64,000 bases of DNA. Origin: Akanthomyces muscarius. Lineage: Eukaryota; Ascomycota; Sordariomycetes; Hypocreales; Cordycipitaceae. The position numbers and the translations under genes were made by a program. The DNA lies in contig NC_079241.1 of the NCBI RefSeq assembly GCF_028009165.1, positions 1,302,001 to 1,366,000 of the forward strand. The letters are read 5' to 3'. The notes beneath the pieces are model-generated. The model saw only the letters and a program-made list of their open reading frames with translations. It had not been told where the DNA came from and did not search any database. Below, one piece after another: positions 32,974 through 41,986 of the stretch (positions within the stretch are counted from its first letter, which is position 1; each line of letters starts with the position of its first letter).

Positions 32974-33676
32974 TGGTACATACCGCGCTGTTCTCTCATG
33001 ATTAGATGCTGCAGGCACTATTCTCTAGTTATCATTCGAATTAACAAGCGATTCATGAATTTGAACATTCTGCATGATGAAATATTGATAGACCTTTCCA
33101 TGATTTCTGCGGCATTCATCTCATCTATCTCATCTTATTTGACATTGCATTTATCTGTCCTGCGTGTGAGACTGATTCAAGTCTCTACTACGGTGTATCG
33201 GCCCGCCCATAATCTGGGGAAAGTCGGAATGCTAACGTTGCAGTCGCCGATTGCGGGGGATTCTGGCCGAAAAGTCTTGCCGTGAGACTGCATGCGCTTT
33301 CCGACGCGGAATCGCTACCAGTGGTAGAATTACCCCAAGCTGACCAGTCATTTACCAAAACGAATAAAAGCCATAGGTCGCGAGTCGAGTCCGGGTGAGC
33401 CTTTACCCCGGAATGTTCTCCAGGCCGCTAGCGAAAACGCCACAAAATAGATCTACCGAGCCAGCTTTTTCGGGGATTTACCTTGACCCCCGACATGGGC
33501 CAGAACCAGCTGGCGACGCCACACCCAAAACTCCAATGCCTGTCGTTTAGCAAGCCATGATTCGACCAAGGAGTATATATCTCTGAAGAGGCCGGAGCTT
33601 CCAATCGCTCTCTAGTAGTTTGAAGTCGCGGCAGCGATCCATCTTCATCCCATCTCCTTTCCTCCCCCCCGTCACA
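32974..33676. other. Promoter region of the quinate permease gene
   Basis: Contains the 3' end of the activator gene and then the permease promoter. Besides the dyad at 33393-33408, it has a shorter palindrome-like GGTAGAATTACC (33322-33333). A TATA-like GTATATATC is at 33573-33581, about 100 bases before the start codon. Confidence 0.5.
33393..33408. promoter_or_regulatory. Putative QutA/Qa-1F operator upstream of permease gene
   Basis: GGGTGA-GCCT-TTACCC, a dyad with the same 6-4-6 spacing as the other cluster operators but one base changed in each half. It lies 269 bases before the qutD start. It is the weakest match of the four. Confidence 0.5.
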
Positions 33677-35340
33677 ATGACTATCCTAGCGCTGAAAGAA
33701 GACCGCCCGACACCAAAGGCCGTGTACAATTGGCGTGTCTATGTCTGTGCCGCGACCGCCTCCTTTGCGTCATGCATGATTGGCTACGACTCGGCCTTCA
33801 TCGGCACGACGCTGGCGCTGCCGTCGTTTGTGTCCGAGTTCAAGTTTGCCGAGTACTCGCCCTCGCGGCTGGCGCTCCTCAAGCAAAACATTGTGTCCGT
33901 CTACCAGGCGGGCGCCTTTTTTGGCAGTCTGGGCGCCTACTACTCCAGCTACGCCCTCGGCCGCCGCAAGACCCTTTTCCTCTTCGCCCTCATCTTCATG
34001 CTCGGCGCCGGCCTGATGCTCGGCGCCAACGCCGAGCGCGGCCTGGGCCTCATCCTCGCCGGCCGGGTGCTGGCAGGCGTGGGCGTGGGAGGTTGCTCCA
34101 ACATGACGCCCATCTACATTTCTGAGCTCGCACCGCCGGCGGTGCGTGGACGCCTCGTGGGCATCTACGAGCTCGGCTGGCAGATTGGCGGCCTCGTCGG
34201 CTTCTGGATCAACTACGGCGTCAACCAGACCATGGAGCCGAGCCACTCGCAATGGCTGATCCCCTTTGCGGTGCAGCTGATCCCGGGTGGTCTGCTGCTT
34301 ATCGGAACGCTCTTCATCCCAGAGTCGCCGCGATGGCTGTTTTCCAAGGGCAGAAGGCAAGAGGCGATCAAGGGCCTGTGCTGGATGAGAAACCTAGAAC
34401 CAACCGACAGGTATATTCGCGAAGAAATCAGCTTCATTGACGAAGAGCTCGAGCGCTTCAATACCGAGGTTGGCCAGGGCTTCTGGCGCCCATTCAAAGC
34501 ATTGAAGGAGCGAAGGATTCAGTGGAGGTTTGCAATCAGCACGCTATTGTTCATGTTCCAAAATGGTAAGAAACACTCAAGCAAATCACTACCTAGGTGC
34601 GCGCTAACGACTTGCCAGCTTCCGGCATCAATGCAATCAACTATTACAGCCCTACCGTCTTCAAGAGCCTAGGCATCACTGGTGCCAACACTAGCTTCCT
34701 CACGACTGGCATCTTTGGCGTAGTCAAGACCGTCCTTACCATCGTTTGGTTATTGTTCCTCATCGATCACCTCGGCCGCCGCACGCTCCTCATGATCGGC
34801 GCTGTTGGTGGCTCGCTCTGCATGTGGTTCATCGGCGGCTACATCAAAATCTCGGGCGCCAGCGCCACCGCGGCGGCGGCAGGCGGCGGCAGCCTTTCCT
34901 CGGGCGGCATTGCCGCCATCTTCTTCTTCTATCTCTGGACCGCATTCTACACGCCGTCGTGGAACGGCACTCCGTGGGTCCTTTGCTCCGAGATCTTTGA
35001 CCAAAACACGCGCTCCCTGGGCCAGGCCAATGCCTCTGCCAACAACTGGCTGTGGAACTTCATGATTGCGCGCTTCACCGAGCAAATGTTCAACGCCTGG
35101 GGCTACGGAGTATATTTCTTCTTCGCGTCGCTCATGCTCGTTTCTTGTGCTTTTACCTTTTTCTGCATTCCGGAGACCAAGGGAATTCCCCTTGAAGCCA
35201 TGGATCGGTTGTTCCGCGAGAAGCCTGTTTGGCGTGCTCACGGCAAGGTCATGTCGGATCTTCACCGAGAGGGCCAAGACCGTGAGCCTACGCTCGATGG
35301 CGTCGGGCCTGAAAAAGCTCATAGCGAGGAAATTGAGTAG
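33677..35340 (+). CDS. qutD: Quinate permease (QutD / Qa-y type), MFS sugar-transporter family
   Basis: Two exons (33677-34565, 34619-35340), with a 53-base intron after FQN, give about 536 residues with twelve predicted TM segments. It starts MTILALKEDRPTPKAVYNWRVY, which is characteristic of the quinate permeases. Sugar-porter signatures are seen: FGRR/GRRK-type loop (ALGRRKTLFLFA), a GRVLAGVGVGG helix, PESPRWLFSKGR after TM6, a second LGRRTLLMIG loop and FFCIPETKGIPLEAMD near the end. A plasma-membrane proton symporter for quinate is expected from the family and from the cluster setting. The C-terminal tail is hydrophilic (REGQDREPTLDGV), a probable site for quinate-dependent ubiquitination as in Aspergillus QutD (inference). 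Confidence 0.92.
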
Positions 35341-35772
35341 CACTCCATTGAGCTGAGTGCCTGGAAGGGTCCATCGGCGGCAAAGCGTCGCAATGGCGTA
35401 GATGTGGGTGGTTTATTCAAGATCTTGACACTATAGTAATGAATATTCTTTGTCTCGTTACGCATTTATGCCAGAGGTCCGCGGTGATGATGCATTTAAA
35501 GCTCCAATAAGTGGCTCAATGGAGTTTGAAAAAAGTCTTACAAACAAATAGGTGACGTGCCCCAAAGCGGTTAAGGCCCATGTATCCTGAGCATAAAGCC
35601 TTCGTTCATCTTACATTTGTGTAAGCTTTGTTGGACTGGAAGTTTCACGATGCAAGTCATAGATACTGGACACGGGTCAAAACTGATGTGGTAAAAAGCA
35701 GGCTCTTAATTGAATGTTGATGCATATATATATATATATATATATGAAGTCCAATCTCTAGTTTTGTCGGTT
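35341..35772. other. Intergenic between converging qutD and qutB
   Basis: Only 3' flanks of two converging genes and an AT dinucleotide run. Confidence 0.5.
35724..35745. repeat. AT dinucleotide microsatellite
   Basis: About eleven AT units in the 3' region of the quinate dehydrogenase gene. Confidence 0.9.
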
Positions 35773-36803
35773 CTATAATTTCGAAGCCAAACGCTTCGCA
35801 ACCCGTGCCGCGATTGCTTCCCGTACCTTCGCGACCGGCAGCTCGGCAGTCGTCTTGCCAGTCCAGTATTTATCCTGCTCCAGACCCTGCCAAATCAGCG
35901 CCTCCGTGCCCAGAATCACCTGCCACCCGTGCCCCTCGGCCACGGCGACCAGCCGCGTAAACGGCGTAGGGTTGTAGCACATGTCCAGCACGGCACCCCT
36001 TCGGCCCCCGGGCCGAGTTAGCAGCGCGTCCGTGACTTGGCGGGCCTGGCGCTCCTCTGCCGTCCGCGGCTCAAAGTCGGGAATGCACGCGACAATGGCC
36101 CCCGGCAGCTCGAGCGTCTGCGCCTCCTCCAGCGTGGCCACGTGCCGCAGGCCGGCGCCGTAGCCGCGGGCGGCGCAGTCGCGCACCATGGTCTGCACCT
36201 CGGCCGCGTCGCGGTTGACGAGGTAGATGATCGTCACCTGCATCCACTTGCGCAGCGCGTAGATGGCGCTGCGCGCCGCGCCGCCGCCGCCGATGACGAG
36301 GGCGGGACGGTTGTGGAAGACGGACTCGGGGCTTGCGACGCTCTGATAGAAGGAGTCGCGGATGCCAATGACGTCGGTATTGGTGCCGCAGAGGAGACGC
36401 TGGCCATTTTTGCCCTGGCGCAGGAATACTGTGTTGCAGGCGCCGACGTCACGGCACTCTTCTGTCATTTCGTTCAAGTGTGGTAATATGGCCACCTTGT
36501 TGGGCATTGTTACAGACGCGCCTAAATGTTCAAAATACCCCGTGTCAGTCATTACAATTGCAGAGGTCGGGGTTTCAATGGAAACTACATACCGTAGAAG
36601 CTGGGATTCTGCGTAAGACCAAGGAATTGGCTCAAGTCTGACGAGTCGAGCCGCAGCTGCGCCCAATTCAGACCAAGGTCCTCATATATTATCTGATGAA
36701 GGTATGGCGACCATGAGTGTTGAATGTGGGTGCCAAACAGGTAGCCATGGCGGTCCAGCGGCGTGGCCTCCACATCAGTTTCTCGTTCTTGCGCGACGGG
36801 CAT
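35773..36803 (-). CDS. qutB: Quinate/shikimate 5-dehydrogenase (QutB / Qa-3 type)
   Basis: Two exons (36593-36803, 35773-36521), with a 71-base intron splitting a glycine codon, give about 319 residues. It oxidises quinate to 3-dehydroquinate with NAD(P), the first catabolic step. Motifs include YLFGTHIQHSWSPYLHQ (substrate site), SVTMPNKVAILPHL with the catalytic lysine of the family, TNTDVIGIRDSF with the catalytic aspartate, and the dinucleotide loop VIGGGGAARSAIYAL. An in-frame ATG at 36875 would add 24 residues (KLSLQRLFAYPSPH) that look like a weak mitochondrial presequence. I chose the internal ATG at 36803, as other QutB proteins are cytosolic. It is divergent from qutC and shares one dyad operator with it. 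Confidence 0.92.
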
Positions 36804-37513
36804 TTTGCGGTGAGAATATGCAGTGGGAATATGCGGACTTGGATATGCGAAGAGTCTCTGTAAACTGAGCTTCATACGAGCTCTCTGCTATTTGGGCGCA
36901 CCTGGCCTAATGTATGGACAGGGAGCACTGGAACCTCAAGAGAGGAGACTACAAAACGGGAATGGTCTACAGCGTGGGGGAACTCCCGATACTCCCGACA
37001 TAACTAATGATTGGGATAAGAAACCCGCAATTCAATTGCCTGCTGAGCAGAAAGTATATCCAGCGCCCGGTGGGGATCCGGCCTGCGCCCAAGGGATAAA
37101 CGCTTAGCCCGTCTTACCCGTCTACATTCTTGGCTATGAATGTAGGCAGACGCGCCAGCTTAACGGCTAATGACGGATATCCGTATCGTGGGGAGATCTG
37201 CAGGTGAATTGTTTTACATTTATCCCCAGATGAAATGCCGATACTGCCCCAGTCCTGAGTGCGAACAAGCTGCCGCCTGGCACGACTTGTAAGTGAGAAT
37301 ATCCGCTAGGCCAAGAACGTTCAGCCGCGATCTGGCGTGATTAAATATGATCAGACGTGCCGTCTGACTAATAATCCATTATCTTTTGATACGTGATAAT
37401 TCGCCAATCCTCATTGATGTTAACTTGCCTCTGCTACATTAAACTTTTATGTACCCATCGATTTCCTCTTTTTCAATATTACAGCGCAGAAGATAACAGC
37501 ACACGACTACAAC
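36804..37513. other. Shared divergent promoter of qutB and qutC
   Basis: A 710-base region between divergent genes. It contains the operator at 37094-37109, an isolated half-site GGATAA at 37014-37019 and an inverted half-site TTATCC (37219-37224). The short frames in it are not supported as genes. Confidence 0.55.
37094..37109. promoter_or_regulatory. Putative QutA/Qa-1F operator shared by qutB and qutC
   Basis: GGATAA-ACGC-TTAGCC fits GGRTAARYRYTTATCC at 15 of 16 positions, including the purine/pyrimidine alternation of the centre. It lies 291 bases from the qutB start and 405 from the qutC start. Confidence 0.7.
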
Positions 37514-38581
37514 ATGACGTGTAAGCCGAGTATATGCACAATGTCACTGGGACGAGCCTTTGCCGGCCATTCCATGGAATACAAGCTTGATATGGCCCAA
37601 AAGTACGGCTTCCGAGGCATTGAGCTGTTTTACGAGGACCTTGAGTACGTTGCCAAGGTCAAGCCCGGACAAAGCTCAGCGACAAAGCTGCTGGCCGCGG
37701 CTAGCCAGGTCCGACAGTGGTGCGACCGTCGCAAGCTCGAAATCATATGCCTCCAACCATTCATGGACTTTGGGGGGCTCTTGGATCGCGAAAAGCAGAG
37801 GCAGAACCTCGCCACCATCGAGCTTTGGACTGAGCTGGCACTCACCCTCGGAACCGACCTAATATTGTTTCCGAGTTCCTTTTTGTCTGTTTCTCGGCTC
37901 TCAGACGACGTGGCTGTACTCATAAAAGACTTTCAAGACGCTGCAGATGTCGGACTGAAAAGGACACCGACAATTCGTTTCGCATTCGAAGCCTTGTGCT
38001 GGGGTACACGGGTCAGTACCTGGGAAGACAGCTGGAAGATTATATCCGCGGTCAACCGGCCTAATTTTGGCCTGTGCGTGGACACGTTCAATATTGCTGG
38101 CCAGATCTTTGCCGATCCTGCGGCCGTGGATGGCTGCACGAGAAGTGCCGACGCAGCCGTCGAGTGGTCGATGGAGCGGCTCATGTCGCACGTCGACCCC
38201 TCCAAGATCTTTCTGGTACAGATTGCCGACGCCGAGAGGCTGGAGAGGCCACTGAACGAAAATCATACATTTTACAACGTTGAACAGCCAGCGAGAATGA
38301 GCTGGTCGAGAAACTGCCGTCTGTTCTACGGTGAAGAGCACTTGGGGGGATATTTGCCGGTGAAGAGGATCTTGCAGACTGTGATTCACGGCCTGGGATA
38401 CCGGGGCTGGATGAGCTTCGAGGTATTTCACCGAAAGCTCACAGAGAGTGACAGCACGGTCCCAGAATACTACGCCGCAAGGGCGTCACGATCATGGGCC
38501 AAGATTGTCCGTGATTTGTCACTCGAGCGGAAAACTCCTAGGCGAGAGTTTTATCAAGGGAAGGAACGGGCGGTGCTCTAG
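37514..38581 (+). CDS. qutC: 3-dehydroshikimate dehydratase (QutC / Qa-4 type)
   Basis: Single exon of 355 residues starting MTCKPSICTMSLGRAFAGHS, a signature of the family. It belongs to the xylose-isomerase-like TIM-barrel group and converts 3-dehydroshikimate to protocatechuate, the last step coded in this cluster. Visible metal-binding regions include GIELFYEDLE, IRFAFEALCWGTRV, FGLCVDTFNIAGQIF and a conserved VQIADAERLERPL, followed by GYRGWMSFEVFH near the end. The length agrees with fungal QutC/Qa-4 proteins. Expression is expected to be quinate-induced through the shared operator. It ends 110 bases from the end of the converging qutE gene. Confidence 0.92.
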   Translation: MTCKPSICTMSLGRAFAGHSMEYKLDMAQKYGFRGIELFYEDLEYVAKVKPGQSSATKLLAAASQVRQWCDRRKLEIICLQPFMDFGGLLDREKQRQNLATIELWTELALTLGTDLILFPSSFLSVSRLSDDVAVLIKDFQDAADVGLKRTPTIRFAFEALCWGTRVSTWEDSWKIISAVNRPNFGLCVDTFNIAGQIFADPAAVDGCTRSADAAVEWSMERLMSHVDPSKIFLVQIADAERLERPLNENHTFYNVEQPARMSWSRNCRLFYGEEHLGGYLPVKRILQTVIHGLGYRGWMSFEVFHRKLTESDSTVPEYYAARASRSWAKIVRDLSLERKTPRREFYQGKERAVL

Positions 38582-38691
38582 AGTACTATTATAAATTTGC
38601 CAACTTTTTATGTTGTATGAGTATTTATCTACAAACATGTCATTGTTTTCTTTAGCTTAGCATGCTTGTTTATATTTTGGTAGTAATTAAT

Positions 38692-39153
38692 CTACAAATG
38701 CGCCTTTTTGCTCTTCAGCTTGACGTGCTTGGCCGCAAACTCAACAGCGGCCGTGTAGCCAAACGTGCCCAGGCCGCAAATGACAGCCTCTGCCTTGTCG
38801 CTCAGATAGCTCTTCTTCCTGAATTCCTCCCTTGCATGGACATTGGAGATGTGCATTTCCACAAACGGAATCTCAACGCCTAGCAGCGCATCGCGTATTG
38901 CGACGCTTGTATGTGTGTAAGCGCCCGGGTTGATGACGACGACGTCGACCACGCCTCGGGCGGCATGGAGTCGATCCACGATGGCACCCTCGTGATTTGA
39001 CTGAAATGCCTCAATTTCGGCGTCGAGGCCCTTGGCTTGGGACTTGGCCAGCGCGATAACGTCGTCGAGCGTGGTAGAGCCGTAGATGTGTGGCTCGCGG
39101 GTGCCAAGAAGGTTCAGGTTTGGGCCGTTGATGATCAAGATTCGTCGTGACAT
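38692..39153 (-). CDS. qutE: Catabolic (type II) 3-dehydroquinate dehydratase (QutE / Qa-2)
   Basis: Single exon of 153 residues. It has all the type II dehydroquinase features: the start [20 protein letters not shown], with the loop arginine and tyrosine (IYG), [31 protein letters not shown], and [20 protein letters not shown] with the catalytic histidine region. It dehydrates 3-dehydroquinate to 3-dehydroshikimate in the catabolic route, separate from the type I domain of the biosynthetic AROM protein. A perfect dyad operator lies 157 bases before its start. Confidence 0.95.
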   Translation of the reverse strand: MSRRILIINGPNLNLLGTREPHIYGSTTLDDVIALAKSQAKGLDAEIEAFQSNHEGAIVDRLHAARGVVDVVVINPGAYTHTSVAIRDALLGVEIPFVEMHISNVHAREEFRKKSYLSDKAEAVICGLGTFGYTAAVEFAAKHVKLKSKKAHL

Positions 39154-39309
39154 TGTGATCTTCTAGTGATAGGATAAAAGTTTCAATGGTACTTTCTTAT
39201 CTTTTTTTGTATGACACAATGAATACGAATATCTGGTATTCGTTTCTTGTCCTTATACCAAGTGGCAGCTGATCCACGTCGTTGTGTTCCGGTCTCCAAC
39301 TTTTGGTAC

Positions 39310-39325
39310 GGATAAGGACTTATCC
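39310..39325. promoter_or_regulatory. Putative QutA/Qa-1F operator upstream of qutE
   Basis: GGATAA-GGAC-TTATCC, two perfect inverted hexamers with four-base spacing, located 157 bases before the qutE start. It is the best match in the window to the activator consensus. Confidence 0.75.
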
Positions 39326-39603
39326 AGCTGCAAGGCCCGGATGGGAGGCTGCAGCAATGACGATACGTATGCCGGTGCAAGCTCAGGTAATCCAATTGAA
39401 GGAACTATAGAGCGATAATCTGAAAAAAGAAAAAAAAGTGTATGTAACTAATAAGCACCAGCGCCGTATCCAATTGGCTGACAAAAGTCTTCAAATCTCC
39501 CATGTCCTTCGAGGCTCATGATGTCGGCAACTTGCTGCATCTCCTGATCCAGCCCTCTTGAAGCGAAATAATAACAGATTAATTATTCAAGGTACCCACA
39601 AAT

Positions 39604-41141
39604 TTATCCAAATTTCTTCTCGAATCTCTTCAGCATCCCTGTTACCCCGTTCTCCAGTTTTCCAGCTCTCTCTCCCATTTTGCTTTTTGTCTCTTTCTTG
39701 GGCTGATAGGGCTGCATCTTGGCGTTCATCTCTACCTCAGTCGGCCGGTACACCTGCTGGTGAAGCGAGTAGTCCAGTCCCCCGTTCTGCGCTGTTGTGG
39801 GGTTGGCATAGCTGTAGTTAGAGTAGCCACCCAGCGGTGGCGGAGAAGCTGTGGCATTGGCCGGCGGCGGCGTTGATTGAGTCTGCGCCGGAGGCTGTGG
39901 TTGTGGTGCAGCTGTGGGAGGAGGAGCAAAGCTAGATGGTCCCGGCTGTGACTGTGCAGCTCCAGGAGGGGCCGCAAAGCTTGGTGGTCCGGGGATGCTG
40001 GCGCCGAACGTGCTATTTAGGCCGGGTGATGCGAGGCCAGCTTGCACCGGCATCGTCTGCGCTCGATGAATGCCGGGTTGCTGGGGCGGTCCTGCAAAGG
40101 ATGGCGGCGCCATGCGCGGGCTGGCCATGCCGCTGGGCGGGAATCCAGGGCTCGCGACGCCCGGAGGGAACTGGGAGTGAGGATAAGCTGGTGTGAACGG
40201 CTGTCCCTGGTAGTCGTAAGCGACAGCGACAGCCAGAGGATTAAGAGGGTCCTCGTCAGGCGGCGGCGTCTTCTCTCGATGGGCAACGGTCTCTGGAGCT
40301 ACTGGGGCAGCTGGATTGTACGCCATGGGAGCAAAGCTAGTCGGTGCTTTCGGTTGCTGCTGTTGTTGCATGTGCTGTGGCATCGGAGGCGGCGGTGGCA
40401 AGTTATCCATGGACAGCCCAGTGCTTGCGCTGGACGGAGCTGCAGCACCATTTTGCTGCATCGACGTCGCAGAGTCCTGGCGTTCTGCGTACTGAGGATC
40501 AGAAATGGCCACATTCTCTAGGTTCTGGACAACGGCGCTCACGGCGCCCGGCTGGAGAGCAATGGGCTCATCGAGGACCTCGACCTGTGCTGGCGGGAGG
40601 ACTCTCCGGACGCCACTGATGAATTGCAGCGCATCTTTGTCGGTCCAAAAGTAAATGTCGAGCGAATGAAGCTTGTAGTGGTATTTGTTCTCGTTTCGCG
40701 GATCGTAGGTGGGGAGATGCCATTCGTCTTGGGGGACGCTTTCGGCGACCGTCAAGGACACCGTACAGTGCTGCTTATAGGAATATCGGACATGGGTTTG
40801 ATCCAAAACTGATCATTTCAAGTCATTGTTAGCAAGCGCAAACCGCCACCGTTGGGGCACCTGGAGCTAGAGACTTACAGCCGTCAAAGGCGTCTTGGTC
40901 TTCGGTGCCAGGGTGGTTCGCAATCTCAACGCGACACCGGCGCTCGTTGGCATTCTCAAATAGGTACACATACGAGCCCTTGTCGAAGCGATGGTGTCGC
41001 GGCTTCACTTCCTCGCCGCCGTAAAAGTAGTGAATGTCGCCAAAGCTAAATGTCCACCCCTAGTTAGCGATGGTGAATTGAGTTGCGACAAATGTTGACG
41101 TACAGAGTGGCCACAATTTCTTCTCCCTCTCTAGCAGCCAT
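39604..41141 (-). CDS. Conserved proline-rich protein, function unknown
   Basis: Three exons (41104-41141, 40879-41045, 39604-40808) join with matching phases to about 469 residues. The N-terminal 160 residues are well ordered in appearance: MAAREGEEIVATL, FGDIHYFYGGEEV, KGSYVYLFENANERRCRVEI, then WHLPTYDPRNENKYHYKLHS and LDIYFWTDKDALQFISGVRR. The last segment resembles the end of a PH-like fold, which is inference. After that comes a long Pro/Gln/Ala-rich region with polyproline runs, and a basic end (GKLENGVTGMLKRFEKKFG). I recognise it as a type of conserved filamentous fungal protein but cannot name a function. The polyproline runs could bind SH3 or WW partners. It lies tail to head next to the quinate cluster without an evident link to it. 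Confidence 0.7.
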
Positions 41142-41986
41142 TTTTGCGACAGGTCAGGGTTGTTGTTTCTGCCCGACAGAAGAAGATGCGCAAGCTAGGT
41201 AGATGGGATTCAATGACGGCGCAGCAGCGCACGGCGATGTTCTGGTCAAAGAGAGAGCCGCTGGAGGCGCAAGGTCACGCGGTTTCAGAGAATTTCGGGT
41301 TTTGTTCGTGTCACCGCCAGAAAACAATCACGTCCGTCCATCTACAGGCCGGCATTCAATTTATATGTACAACAAGGTCGCAGCTGCCCGCCCACACTGG
41401 CGTCGACCTGGGCGCTTAAATGCATCTTGGAGGGGTCATATCGTCCAATGGGAGAGATGTGACGGCAGTGAAGCCAGAAAGATCCCAGCACGTTTGTGGG
41501 GACATTTCTAGGGGTCCCACCGCTGCAGCTTCGCCAGCGAGGGGTCGTCGTGGTCATTTCTCCAGGCCTTACAAACTCTACATTAGATTATCTTGTCAAA
41601 AGCGAATTTTTAGGAAAATGAGGCTTCTAATACTTTTGACAGCCGTCGTTATACATTTGCCCGATCTGAGAGGTGCCACACAAGTAAACAGCTACTGTGA
41701 GGTGCTCTCTCGTTCTTGGTATTGCAGTGCTAAGAGCGCTGTACCTTTATTAGGCATCACTTTAGCACTGGCTTTTAGTGCACCAGGGCGACGAGCTGAT
41801 GGCCACTTTGAGGCTAAGACGCACTTCACGTGACAGCGCGTGCTTATCGTGGAGCCTCGGGCGTTGACCAAACCTCATCCTCAACTTGACGTGTCGCTGG
41901 CTCAAAATTCGCGAAAGGCGGGATAGAAAGATGCATTGCGACTCTAGAGACGTTTTGCGCGCCGGCTACCAGATATCTCACTCGAA
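41142..41986. other. Divergent promoter of the proline-rich protein and polymerase kappa genes
   Basis: No supported gene. TCACGTGA at 41826-41833 lies 154 bases before the polymerase start, the same octamer as upstream of prp17 and homocitrate synthase. Confidence 0.4.

Noticed and set aside
41621..41833. Possible 71-residue secreted peptide (MRLLILLTAVVIHLPDLRG start)
   Set aside because: The hydrophobic start is attractive, but it lies in a divergent promoter region, is in one frame only, has few cysteines and has no recognisable conservation.
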